A stretch of DNA of 20,251 nucleotides. It comes from Parachlorella kessleri (taxonomy: Eukaryota > Chlorophyta > Trebouxiophyceae > Chlorellales > Chlorellaceae). The stretch is taken from the NCBI GenBank assembly GCA_001598975.1, contig BBXU01001074.1, positions 1 through 20,251 on the forward strand, given 5' to 3'. The stretch's first letter is position 1. The number at the start of each line of letters is the position of its first letter. Below are positions 9,304 to 20,048 of the stretch, piece by piece. A program made the translations under genes and the position numbers. A model generated the notes under the pieces. It was given only the letters and a program-made list of their open reading frames with translations, did not search any database and had not been told where the DNA came from.

Positions 9304-11704
9304 ATGACTGAGGATTCTGCAGGACCCTCCCCAAAGCGGCAAAGAGTTGACGATATTCAGTCCGCTGCAGACGTTGCATACGAGCCCAAGGCGCTCTGCG
9401 ACTTTATTATAGAGACAGCCGATGGGAGGAAGCTTGCAGGTGCACGACTTAGTCACAGCCTGCCTTTAGCAGAAACACAGCTAGCCTGTCAGGCAGCTTG
9501 GCACCAAGTGCTTGAGTTTTGGTTCCTCTGGCACGAGGGCACGCTCACCAACATAGGCTGGGAGTTCCTGATAGATAGGGTACTGGCTGCCTTACTGTAG
9601 TGCACCGGGCCTTCATCCTCCGCTACAGTGCCTTTTTTGGCAAGCTCTTGGAAGCGACTCCAGCTGACAAGGTAGGCAGGCAGGCAGGCACATCACATAG
9701 GCCGCAGCTTGTGCTTCACTCAGTCTGATGTTCATGGGCGGACCGAGCCACCTCTATAACCTCTGCCAGAGCAAAGCCAAATGGGTTTCACTCCGAGTCT
9801 AGTCTAACAGCATACCGCCACCTGACCATGCTGCCGTGAAACCCCCAAGTGGGGCCAACAAAAAGCCAGGATGCACAGGGTTTAAATCCCCGTGTGCAAT
9901 AAAGAGACCAAGTCCGCTGCAGCACCACTGAGCTGACCGTGTAACCCTGTCATGTCGTGTCATGTCGTGTCATGTCATGCAGGTGCCTGTCACGGAGACA
10001 GCTGAGGATTTCCAAGGGCACTTCTTAGATCTCCTGTATGATAGAAACCGAGAGCTGCAGCCTCAGAGTGTGCTACGGGTGCTGGAGCTGGCCGACAAAT
10101 ATGAGTCAGCCTCGCTCATCCGGGCCTGCAGGTACCCCCTCCCCCCTAACCGTTCACGGTATCAGCTGGCTGGTCGGCTCTGTTGTTGCGTATGTTGCAG
10201 TGGCCTTCCGCTTCACGGCTGGCTTGGCATGGAGAGCAGCCGTGGGAGAGCTGTCTCAGCAGGCAGTTGTAGTAGACCGCCTGCCTCGGGGTGATGGGCA
10301 ACCTCTGTGTTGTGTGGTGCGCTCAAGGGGGTCACATGCAGGGGCGCCCGCGCTCTGTGGGCTGGGCTGGAGAGCTGGTAGTGCTCCCCTGCTATGCAAC
10401 ATCAAAAACACTACCCAACGCTGACATACCGCCGACTCCAGCCCGGCCACTTATTGCAATCTTGCTCTACAACTGGCCCCCTTCCACAGTCAACCTTCCC
10501 CCCTTTCCCTGGCACAATCCTATCCCCACCCCTCTCCATCGTGCCACTCCCCCACCCCCACACCCCTGCCATTGTGCCCACTGCCCCGCCTGCAGGGCCA
10601 CCCTCTGCAGTAAAGCCTTCGTGCTTACACTGCGGAAGCCCGGGCTGCCCCCCGTGACGCTAGAATGTCCCCCCGGGGACGCAGCAGTGAGAACGCTGGG
10701 GACTGAGGTGGGCCACTGCAGCGTGCTGGACGCGCTGCTGCTGGCCTCCAAGTACGACTTTGAGGACCTGCTGGCGAGAGTAGAGAAGTTTGTGACACAA
10801 CAGGCCAGGTGAGCCGGGGTGGTGATTGGCCGGAGATTGGGCGACAGGGTGGGTAGACATCGGTTGTGTGGTGGCGCTGCGGCTGTGTGTGCGCTGTTGG
10901 GGGGGTGGGGGGCGGGTGCTGTGACTTGTAACAGGAGGGCCGTCATGCCCCGCGGTCAGATCGCAGTGGCTTTCATTTGCTTCGTCCAAGATCCCTGGCT
11001 TGCTCGCTCAAACCTGCGTGACCAAATAGTCTGAAGCAAGCACGTGTTGCTACAGGTGCAGCGGCTCACGCCAGCTCCACTTGCCCAGCAAGTACACTCC
11101 CCTGGTGCGGTCTAAACTTCTGCCTGTATAACCGCCGAGTGCCTGCCACCACCGCTGGTGCAGCGACAAGCTCATCCTCCTGTTCCTGACCACCACTACC
11201 AGCAAGGAGAAGCTGCAGCAGGTCAAGCCGCAGCACCTGGCACGCGTGCTGCAGGCGGTGGCGGGCGCATCCTACAGACATCACGCGGCCACAGACAAGC
11301 AGGTGCGTCCTTTCCCTTGTGACAAATTTCTCGCTATATGTCTTGCTATACCGACTGGGCCAGCTAGGGGCCGCGCCTGCTCACTTAGCGCGCTACCGCT
11401 GTGGGACACCACACCCATTGCCAGGTGCCCGGTCACGCCTTTCATGCCCAGCTTGCCTTGGAGCCGGGTCAGCATGGGCCTCCAACGAGTAGCCGCATCC
11501 GTCCCCTTCCTGACTGCTGCTGCTCTGAGGCTGGTCCGCGTGCAGAGGCTGGCGTTTGAGCTGGAGAAGGCGGGGTGGGAGAAGGAGCGAGCCAAGCTGC
11601 AGAAGGCGGTTGCCACGGAGAAGGAGCGGAGTGAGAAGACGCTGCGCAGGTTCAACCAGCTGCTGGCCAAGGCACAGAAGCACGGCATACAGGCACCCCC
11701 TTAG
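9304..11704 (+). CDS. BTB/POZ domain protein with C-terminal coiled coil, 7 exons, 306 aa
   Basis: Exons: 9304-9439, 9601-9671, 9983-10131, 10596-10808, 11056-11109, 11164-11302, 11546-11704 (stop TAG 11702-11704); phases agree and the total is 307 codons. The ATG at 9304 is the first in frame after a TAG at 9268. Residues 1-29 are polar with a basic SPKRQR patch that could be a nuclear signal. A BTB fold spans about 30-125: CDFIIETADGRKLA joined to VHRAFILRYSAFFGKLLE, then FLDLLYD and VLELADKYESASLIRAC. A second helical block (about 160-190, SVLDALLLASKYDFEDLLARV) resembles the end of a BTB or start of a BACK-type region. Residues 255-300 (RLAFELEKAGWEKERAKLQK and onward) are heptad-rich and charged, so a coiled coil is likely. 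BTB proteins dimerise and often recruit targets to cullin-3 ligases; the target is unknown. The 54-nt intron at 11110 is the weakest join. Confidence 0.87.
9872..9898 (+). other. Hairpin in BTB intron 2
   Basis: TGCAC at 9872-9876 pairs with GTGCA at 9894-9898, and an inner GGG/CCC closes a TTTAAAT loop. It resembles a tRNA T-arm, but no other tRNA parts surround it. Confidence 0.4.
9946..9980 (+). repeat. Short tandem repeat at the 3' end of BTB intron 2
   Basis: CATGTCGTGT is repeated, with a final degenerate copy CATGTCATGCAG that forms the acceptor of the exon starting at 9983. Confidence 0.7.
10895..10917 (+). repeat. G-tract in BTB intron 4
   Basis: Seven G, T, six G, C, three G in the sense strand of the intron 10809-11055; capable of forming a quadruplex. 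Confidence 0.6.
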
Positions 11705-12886
11705 CTAGGTAGCCAGCCAGCGAAGGCAGCGCCGGGCAGGCACAGGGTGCTTGATCTCTAGTGCAGTTCTCTCTTTTATCAAGGGTGGCAGGAAATGCGA
11801 CGCAGCGAGGAGGTACTTGTATATAGGGTATTTCCTTCGTTCTCTTGCTGTGTAACCGGCAACTTCGTGTTCGTCTATTCTTCTCAGGTGAAACCAGGAG
11901 TCTGTTCCTTCTGTTCCCTCCATCTGACACGGCATCTCTGCTCCCTCGTGACAGCGGTGGCAAATCCCAGCCTGGGAAGGGGTTCACATATGCGCATAAT
12001 GTACGAAGGCCATGTTGCAGCTGCAGGGAAGACTTCTGTGCCTCCTGGCAGCCTAATACTGACCTAAGAACATTCAGCACCGGTTGACATGCCTAGATAG
12101 CTCCTATGCTGTGGGAAGGCCTGACCTCACATGGCACTTCAGTGCCGTTTGGTGAGCACTGCCTGCTCACTTTGGTTCTATAGCTATGATGCATGTGAGC
12201 ATGACCACTATCAGGTATGCCACCATGGGAGCCAGCAAAACCTCAACAGGTACCCCTAACCCTCAGCCATGGCCAGCCAGGAGTGGGCTTATTGCATAGC
12301 AGCAGTGCGCAAGCCATGCAAGGTCCCAAATAATCACAGCCATCTCTTGTCCCCCTCAGGATAGCCCAAGATAGTGAGGTAATGTGCAGTCACCACCAGT
12401 GGGAATGCGTCTAGGCCGAGGTACTTGCAGATCCACTGGCATGAAACTAATTGGATTCGCTATTGCCAGCCCCCACAGAGGTACAGAGGACAACTCCAAG
12501 CCAAGGTGTCACGCAACCTAGGCAGAGCGCATATAATATTTGCATGCATTTAGAATGTGTCACTAGTGAGTACAGCGAGTTACCAATATAGTACAGAGAT
12601 CCGCAGAATGCAATGCCTGCCACCATCAGCAACCCTGTCACTCCAGTGTGCCCGTCCTCCTCTCTAATCCGCACTGCCTGCCACCCTACAAGTACAGGCC
12701 GCCCCTATCTCTCTGATCCCACTGCTTGCCACCGTGACGAGTAGCTCTTTCGAACTACCCGCCACCAATAACAAGTCATACATGCACGAGCTGCTCGAGC
12801 CTTCCCAGATACGTATGTGTGGCATCTGCAGTAGCTCCGGGGTCACGCAGTCAAGCAAGTACAAACAGCTGGTACCCATCATTTCC
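11705..12886. other. Convergent 3' region between the BTB and SYLF genes
   Basis: This region contains the 3' UTR of the BTB gene (+) and of the SYLF gene (-). I see no exon of either neighbour and no recognisable protein in the remaining frames. Around 12615-12740 a TGCCTGCCACC-like motif recurs three times imperfectly. No TGTAA was found on the - strand here for the SYLF gene. Confidence 0.55.
11851..11855 (+). promoter_or_regulatory. Candidate TGTAA poly(A) signal of the BTB gene
   Basis: TGTAA lies 146 bases after the TAG stop and is the first copy on the + strand, preceded by a T-rich stretch. This matches the chlorophyte UGUAA signal and implies a 3' UTR of about 160 nt. Confidence 0.65.
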
Positions 12887-15373
12887 CTATAGCCAGGCCT
12901 TGACCCAGGAGCAGTCACAGCGCGCCTCCTCCATGAGAGGGTCCTGCTTCCGCCGCCGCGCCATGCTGCCACCCGCCCCCTGCCTCTCCCTCACCTCCCG
13001 CACTGCCAGCCTGCCGCCTCGCTGCACCCGCTCCCCTCTGGCAGCCCCAGCAGCGGCCGCAGCCACCACCACAGCTGCATCGGCCTCGCTGGCAGTGCCT
13101 CCCTCCACGCCCTCACAGGCCTTCCGCTTCCCATGGCGGTAATGGCCCCCAGTTCGGGGTCTGCACAGGCCCCTGCGCCTCCAGCAGCTGCCGGTGCAGG
13201 TCACGAGCAGGGGCATGTCCTCCCTACTGCCATGGCCGGGGCCCCCGAGGGCTGGCTCCTGCCTGGCCGTGAGCCCGCTGTTACTGCCGGCTGGGGCTGG
13301 GGCTGGCGCTAGCGCTGGGGAGGAGGAGGGGGTGCCTTTGGCCTTTTGCAGCTGTGATGGGTTTTCCGGCTTTGGCTCTTGTATGGCGTTTGCTTCCTGC
13401 TCCTCCATCACCTCCTCCTCCTCCTCCTCGATGTTTGACAGCCTGCAATGCAAGGCGGGGGTCGGTACGGGATGCTGGGGAGCCCGCTCGCCCAGCCACG
13501 AGGTGCTTCACCCAAGCAGGCGACATGCTGGCCTCAAGCGCGTTCCCAACCTGGGACAACAGCTCAGGTGGGGTCTTCCAACATGCAAAGCATGGGACAG
13601 CACATTGCAACGCTGCAAACGAGCAGTGGCCTTGTGGGTGAAGAAGTACGGCATGTGCGTCGGCCGGGCAGTCCCTGAGGGAGGCTCATCCCCACCTGTT
13701 GAGCTGGTTGTAGAGCTCAGCAAACTGGACGGGCTGCTGCACTTCACCCAGCAGCACCCTGGCAGGTGCCGCATAGGGACCAAGCAGCTGCTTTGTCCTC
13801 TTCTCATCCACGCTCAGTACGCCCACTGCGGCACAGCCAGTGGCAAACACACCAGCAGGGCAACTGTGAGAAAGGCGATGTGCGGGTGTTATGCTGGGTA
13901 CCGGCACGGCAATTTCATCATACAGCACCTGGTGCTGCAGCCTTCACAGCCTGGCGAGTGGAATTTCTGTGCAGGGGGCAGGGGTCAGCAGCTTGCCCGG
14001 AAATAACATCTGCACACCGGCGAGAAGGCGGTGTCCACCGGCTGCTGCTGGCTCTGCCGCCGCCGCTGCTGCTCTTTGCGCTGGCACTGTACAGGCGCCT
14101 CCTTACCTCGCAGGGATGCTTCGAATAGCAGCCCTCTGTCCAGGTTATAGGTCAGGCAGTGCAGTTTCTGCTTGCCACTCCATGCAGCCTCCACCTCAGC
14201 CAGGCTGGCTGCCTCTGCCGTCCTGCACGCATGTAATAGTGGTATGGGTAATGTGCAATGCCAGTCTAAAAGTGTACCGCTGATTCCCAATGCCTTGCAA
14301 CACACGCCTTCTGGATTTTGAGCCTCGGGTGTTGCCTGAGGAACCCACCCATGATCCCCGTTAGTCGAAGGGAAGAGATGGGCCAGCTGATGTTGCAGCA
14401 ATTTGGACCAAAATGGCAGCATGTGAAGCAATGAGATCAGTCCCCTGCTTTACCGGTGAGCAGAACAGGGGCCGCTTTCACAAAACGCAGCTTACCTGGC
14501 TGTGCGGCTGTCCCGGGCGCACTTCAAAGCAGCCCCTGCGGAGAACTGGACGCCCAGGAAGCTTTCAAGGCTGTCTTCATCTCGTATAAGCAGCAGGCGC
14601 TGCCGCCGGCGGCTGCCTGCACCAACAACCAACAGCACACTCGGCGTGAGATCACCACCACCAGGACTGTCACATTCCTGTGTTTGGCCCTTTCGCTTGG
14701 CGCTTGGTGGCCTTGCTGTTGCTGGTAGGAATGCCACCACCTTGCTCACCACAACAGGCCGCTGAGGCTTCCCTCAACCTGGGTGCTGGGCTCGCTTGCA
14801 GCTCCAGAGGTCGCCACCTGGACTTTGCCACTCCCTGCCTACCTATCGCAGGCCCCAGTGCCAGCTTGCGGGTCCTGAAGAAAGCAGGCCCGCTCCAGCG
14901 GCCCCACCCCTCCAGCCGCCGAAGGACAAAGCCGCGGCCGAGGGTCACCGCCCCAATTCCACACCCGATGGTGCGCTCGCTGACAAACCCAACAGCCTGC
15001 ACTGTGGAGCGAGCCGACTTTGTGATTCATAGAACGTACATGCACACTTAAATTTGCAGGTGTGCTGCTTTACAGGTCCTGGGCACAATTCTAGTAGTGG
15101 GTATGGGTAGAGGCAGCAAGGGCTGCTGGCTTGCAGCATCATGCGTGCAAGCTTCAGTGCACAGCTTGAGGACATACAGCCCACCTCTGAGGCTTCCAGG
15201 ACCACGTCCAGTGCTGGCAGGCCAGCATCGGGTCCCTGGAAGACCTGCTGCAGTATCTGTGCTGCGCTGTCGGCTTCCTCTTGCAGCCGGCGTCGGCGCT
15301 CCGACTTTGGCAGAGTTGGTGGTTGAAACAACAGTACAGAATCCTCGGAAACGTCCTTGTGCCAGTTGACCAT
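12887..15373 (-). CDS. SYLF (Ysc84/SH3YL1-type) domain protein with disordered tail, 6 exons, 421 aa
   Basis: Exons (- strand): 15373-15185, 14996-14843, 14616-14496, 14222-14107, 13825-13696, 13442-12887 (stop TAG 12889-12887); phases agree over 422 codons. SYLF domains bind phosphoinositides and, in Ysc84/SH3YL1, actin, at endocytic and endosomal membranes. The domain runs from about residue 27 to 237: LQEEADSAAQILQQVF, then AVGFVSERTIGCGIGAVTLG, RGFVLRRLEGWGRWSGPAFF (the 'G.W..P' signature), SLESFLGVQFSAGAALKCA, YNLDRGLLFEASLR ('rGLfaG.slE'), and GPYAAPARVLLGEVQQP with a closing helix AELYNQL. The order matches the whole family domain, although it is divergent. The last exon adds about 184 residues: a poly-Glu run, Pro/Ala repeats, an Ala-rich stretch and basic patches, probably disordered. 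No FYVE or SH3 domain is visible. An in-frame ATG at 15478 would add 35 residues, so the start is uncertain. Confidence 0.86.
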
Positions 15374-16181
15374 GGCGTCGCGAAATTGCCGTGCACGGCG
15401 ATCACTTACTCCGCCACCGAAACAACCAACGAGGACGTGTATACTCCAGCAAGAGACGCAATGATGCATAAGGTTCATAACCTCGGCTTATGAGTGTGTT
15501 TCCAATCGGGTGGTTCCGTCCAAGGGAAGTCATCATGACTCATCCCACCCAGGTGGAGGATTCACACCTCAACGGACGCACGGCCAGCTTTGTGGCAGAC
15601 AAAGTTACAAAGAATGGAGCACAGCGAGATACAGGAGCAGCTGTACACAAAGAAGCTTCCAGGCTGCCAACAAAATGCTGAGTCAGGGACGCACAGCGGG
15701 TGCCAGGATGCACAACAGCTAATCTGCAGGCCTGCTAGGAGCCATGCAGGTTCATGCGGTACAATATGCTACAGCCGAGAAAGGGAAGAGGACCCGCAGG
15801 GTGCACAGGGGGCGTACAAAACAGTGAGCGGTGATGCCCGTGCTGCCTGACTGTCACGCTTGGTACACCACTTGGAAGCGCAGCCCACACTCAGCAATGC
15901 GTACACCTGCGCTCATGAAAACCCCCGACGCAGTAGGTCACCCAAAACGGAGAGTCACATGATTTTAAGCCACACCACGCCTCAGGGCCCCGCGTGTCCA
16001 CGCCTACGTACGGACTGCTCCTGCTGTGTAAACTGCCTCCGACTGCTGAGATGCAAAACTGAGCCTACACCTATGTACCTATACTCATATCCCTTTCCGC
16101 ACGCCCATCTGCCTAGCTGCCAAGCAATGTGGGGTCCACTTTGGCCCGACGAGGTGTTGAGCCTGCCTGCCTGCCTGGGAG
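15374..16181. other. Intergenic region: ATG18 3' UTR and SYLF gene upstream region
   Basis: Both flanking genes are on the - strand, so this holds the 3' UTR of ATG18 and the promoter and 5' leader of the SYLF gene. The part 15374-15478 is open in the SYLF frame from an ATG at 15478 and may be coding. A strong donor-like GTAAGT lies within that part on the - strand. I saw no other gene. Confidence 0.55.
15605..15609 (-). promoter_or_regulatory. Candidate TGTAA poly(A) signal of ATG18
   Basis: TTACA on the + strand reads TGTAA on the - strand, about 575 nt past the ATG18 stop. It is the first copy on that strand after the stop. The implied long 3' UTR is normal for green algae. Confidence 0.45.
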
Positions 16182-19100
16182 TCACCCCTCCAGGTCCTCC
16201 ATGAACTGTGAGAAGGCCAGCTGCTCGCACTGCCCACCCCGCTCCCCATCAAAGGCCACACGGTGGAAGCAGCCTGCAGCGCAGAGCAGAGAGGCTGGTC
16301 ACCTCGTTGGTAGCCCCCCTGCCTGAAGGTTAGCTGCAACCAGGCTCCGGCCCACTGCTATAGAGTCCCAATGCGGGTGGCGCATGTGGGCCCACAATCA
16401 TTTGCATGAGGGTGGCACGCTTGCACCATGTTTCCAACCGGAGTTCAACCCACACACATGCCCACAGTGCCAGGAGCCCTCAGGTTGCATGCCGACCAGT
16501 CCCATGCGAGCAATGCCTTGGAGTGAGGCCCTGTGACTGCCAGAAGCCTTGGCAAACAGCACCCAGGGGAAGCTGGTGTCCATCCATCTTAAAAGGCGCG
16601 CCCTACCACAAACCCTCCCAGCTGCCTGGCTAGCAACCCCGCACATACCAAGAACTCTGTGTCCATTCCAGTGCTGGCGCCCTTCCAGCAGAGGCTGCCA
16701 CACCCAAGCCGGCCTGCTGGCTAGGCACCTCCCAACCCTCCTGTAACTTCTTTCTTCGCACGTGCTCACCAGAGTAGCTGACAAGCAGCAGCGTGCCGGG
16801 CGTGCTTCCAAAGCCGACCAGGCAGGGGCAGGCCTCGGGGAAACGGAACTGCGCAAAGGAGCGCTCCGAGGCAAAGTACGCGCCGCCCACGGGTAGGTAA
16901 GACTGCACCAAGCAATGGGAAAGGAAGGTCAGGGGTGTGGTTGGGCGACAATGCCATGGAGCCCTCTTGAGCTCTCTTCTTCCGCAACTGCCCCCACACG
17001 CCGATTACCAAGGCAGCAATAGAGCAGGGTTGCCAAGCACCGACGTCACCATCCAAATCTGTGGCAAAAGCGCCAAGGCACCCGATGTCCCGTGCATATT
17101 TGCAGACTGCGCCCACCAGCCGCCCCACACTGCACAGGCGAGGGGTCACCAAGGCCGAAACACTCTGAGGGCACGAGCTACCCAGTGCGCGCCCACGCTC
17201 CCAAGCTTACGCTAACAAAGGAGAGCGCAGAGGTGGGGTTGGCGCGCGTGGGGGATGCATCATCGGCCCCGGTCGCAGCAGCATTACTGCCGTTGCTGCT
17301 GCTGGCGCCGCCGCTGCTGCCGCCGCCACCGCCGCGTGCCGCCTCGCCCTGGCCCATGCCCCGCCGCAGGGAGAAGACGTGCAGCGTGCCCTTGTCGCTC
17401 GTCACCGCCAGCCAGTCGGGCCACTCCCCCCTACAGGATGTTCCACCAGCCGATGTGCATTTAATAGCAGCACCCACGGGTCCATGCTCCTGCCAAACAA
17501 CAACTGGGAAGACTGTGCAGCAAACCCATGTCCTGCAAGGCATGGTCCGTACGAGGCACCTGGCGGGTAGGCAAGGCCATCACACTCATTTGGCGCTCAC
17601 CCATGTCACCCCGGCAGTTGTTGCAAGCCGCCCCAGCTGCAATCACGCTGTCTGAACTTCTTTGAGCAGCTAACAGCTGCTTGCAGAGGTCTGCAGCACG
17701 AGGCCCCAGGATGCAGCACCTCTTCGCTCCCATGCCTTTGAAGATTGCCAACCCAAGGCTCCCACCCACCCACCCACTCACCTACTGAATGCCAGGGAGT
17801 AGATGCGTGCGGGGTCAGAGCCTCGCCGCACCTCCTGCAGCTTGGACCCGTCACCCGTAGAAAACACGCGGATCAGCGTGCCCTTCTCTGCACGGAGCAG
17901 GGGCTCAGTGTGAGCTGCTGGGCAGTGACAGGGCCGTATGCTTGACCAGGGGAGCGCGGCCCCTTCTTGCAGGGTTCCCTTGGAGAGCCAGCTGGCAGGA
18001 AGCCCACCACGCGACCCCAGGTAAGAACCAGCATGCCAGCCAGCAGGTAGAGCCTGCAGTGTGGGGAAGCGGGCGGCGCGGCCACAGGAGCCACAGCCCA
18101 GCCCAGTAAGCCCAGGCAGCCACAGGCTGCACAGGAAGCCCCAGCAGCCGGCCGCGCCGCGCGCCCACCTGAGGCGGTCACCAGCAGCTTGCCATTGCTG
18201 GACAGCGTTAGGCAGCGCACGTCGCTGTTGTGCGCCGCAATGAACTTGGTGCGCCGCGTGTCGTACAGCTCCACTCGAACCTGGAGGAATGCAGGGCAGG
18301 TGCATGCACGTGCGTTATGCCCCGCCAAGCTGCCACACTCAACTGGCTGTGAGGCCTTCAGCGTGATGGGGGCGTGTGGGCGCCCACATGCTCCTGTCAG
18401 CGCCCTTGGAAACCTCAGCGGCTGGGCAACTGCGACAGCCTGCGCTGGCTGGATGGCCGACCTGCACAGGCGACCGCCCGTCAAAGGCATCACTCCCCTA
18501 GCACCCTAGCATAGCAGCAGATAACTCAGCCAGCCCGTGCCAGGCGCATGCTGCAGCTAGGCTCCACCCAGGCAGAGAGATAGGCCGGCAGCGTGCCACG
18601 CGCCCACCTGGCCCACATGCAGTCCCGGGCAGGCCAGCACCGTCTGGTCGGCGGAGGGCGACAGCGCCAGCAGACCCGAAGGATTGCTCAGCGTCTCTAT
18701 TGTGTGCAGCAGCCGCAGATCCGCAAAGTTGTAGACCAGGACCTGCAGACACCGCTAGCAGGGCACATCATTAACAAACTAGGCAGCCGTGATGAGTCCT
18801 GCCCTGCCCGCTCGCTGGTGGGACCTGCATGCTGATGCCATGCATGTATGCAACTCCTGCCCATACCGTGCGTATGAGGGGCACGGCGGATGTTGCTGGT
18901 AGGGCCTGCGTCTCGCTGAGGGGCTGGCAGCTAGGCACAGCTGGATGCTCCATCACCCATGTGCTTGCTTGCAAGCGACGCCTAGGGCTCCTGGGGTGTT
19001 CTCTGCCAAGTACAGAGCCCAAAGACGTCCGGCACCCTGGCCCTGGCTCGACCTATCCAGCCACCTTCCCACCTGCCCCTGGCAGTAGCCTCAACACCCA

Positions 19101-20048
19101 ACATGCCGCACCAACGCAGTCAGCCAAGAAGTGGAGCTAACAGAAGCTCCTGGCCGGCCCCCACAACCCCTTACACAAGCCGCACCTTGTGCTCCAAGGC
19201 CACCACAATCCTATCCCGCCGTAGCCTCACTGCCCGAACCTGCACACAGGAGGACAAGCACCGTCCCCACCTTACATGTCTGTCGAGCCATACACGCCCC
19301 TCTTTCAGGTTATGAGGAGAACCTCCTCCCTCCCTGCCCCCCTACCCCTTTCGGAGGGCGGGAAAGAGCAGCTGGCCAGCTGCCACACGTTGGCACCATG
19401 CCATGCCTCGGACAGCCAACCGGTGGGCTGCGCTACAATACAGTATGCATGCTGGGCTGTTTGCTTGGGAAATGGTAAGGACCGCGCTGGGCACCGCACC
19501 CATGCACATGTCTGCAGCAGGGAGCGGGGCGCTGTCCCTCCAGCACGCCCAAGCCGGTCACAGAGCTGGTTTTGCAGCAGGAGCGCCCCTTCAAGCACTT
19601 CAACACCCGCCAAACCCACCTGACTACGAAAGCTGAGCTCCCCAATGCAGCGGCCCTGGTGGTCATCCCAGATCATAACCTTGTTTGGGGGATACTTTGG
19701 GGCTGTGCCGCCGCCCACCAGTGCCATGATGTTGCAGCGAAACAGCATCTCCACGATGGCAACGCCACCGGGTGCAAACTCTCTTCGGAACTGCACACGC
19801 GCAGCACTCCAATTGGTGTGGAGCTCCCTATGCCTGGGGTTTGCAAGGGCAGCAGGTGTGGAAAGGCAAGGAGGGCACATCCAGCGTGTATGCTCAAGGG
19901 GAATACTTCTTCGAGCCCCACCCACCGTCTCCTTGAAGGGCTCGCAGTTGTACACTCGGAAGCCATTGCTGGCCCCCACCGCAAAGCACTGGTAGTCCTG
20001 GTTAAAATCGATGTACAACAGGTCTCGCAGGGGCCGCCGCTTTTCCAT
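16182..20048 (-). CDS. ATG18: Autophagy PROPPIN ATG18/WIPI, 9 exons, 381 aa
   Basis: Exons (- strand): 20048-19926, 19790-19620, 19239-19186, 18742-18608, 18280-18169, 17887-17782, 17430-17211, 16902-16770, 16273-16182 (stop TGA 16184-16182); all GT-AG, 382 codons. It is a seven-bladed WD-type propeller that binds PI3P and PI(3,5)P2 on forming autophagosomes and endosomes and recruits lipid-transfer and ATG16/ATG2-type partners. Marks: [20 protein letters not shown] (blade 1), [93 protein letters not shown], then [20 protein letters not shown] with the phosphoinositide motif as VRRG (218-221; FRRG or LRRG elsewhere), [15 protein letters not shown], and [12 protein letters not shown]. Close to plant ATG18 and animal WIPI. 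A Gly/Ser/Ala-rich insertion sits in the blade-6 loop. The start is the ATG directly before the first conserved strand. Typical length. Confidence 0.96.
17761..17781. repeat. (CCCA)n tract at an ATG18 5' splice site
   Basis: On the sense (-) strand the intron after exon 17887-17782 begins GTGAGTGGGTGGGTGGG and continues to a fourth G3 run. It is the same type of array as at 4735-4766 in a different gene. Confidence 0.85.

Noticed and set aside
9872..9898. tRNA T-arm-like hairpin (GGG TTTAAAT CCC).
   Set aside because: No acceptor stem, D-arm or anticodon arm can be built around it, and it lies inside an intron.
9946..9980. Regular CATGTCGTGT repeats considered as a CRISPR-like or integration repeat.
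   Set aside because: The units are 10 bases with no spacers, in a eukaryotic intron; it is a plain microsatellite.
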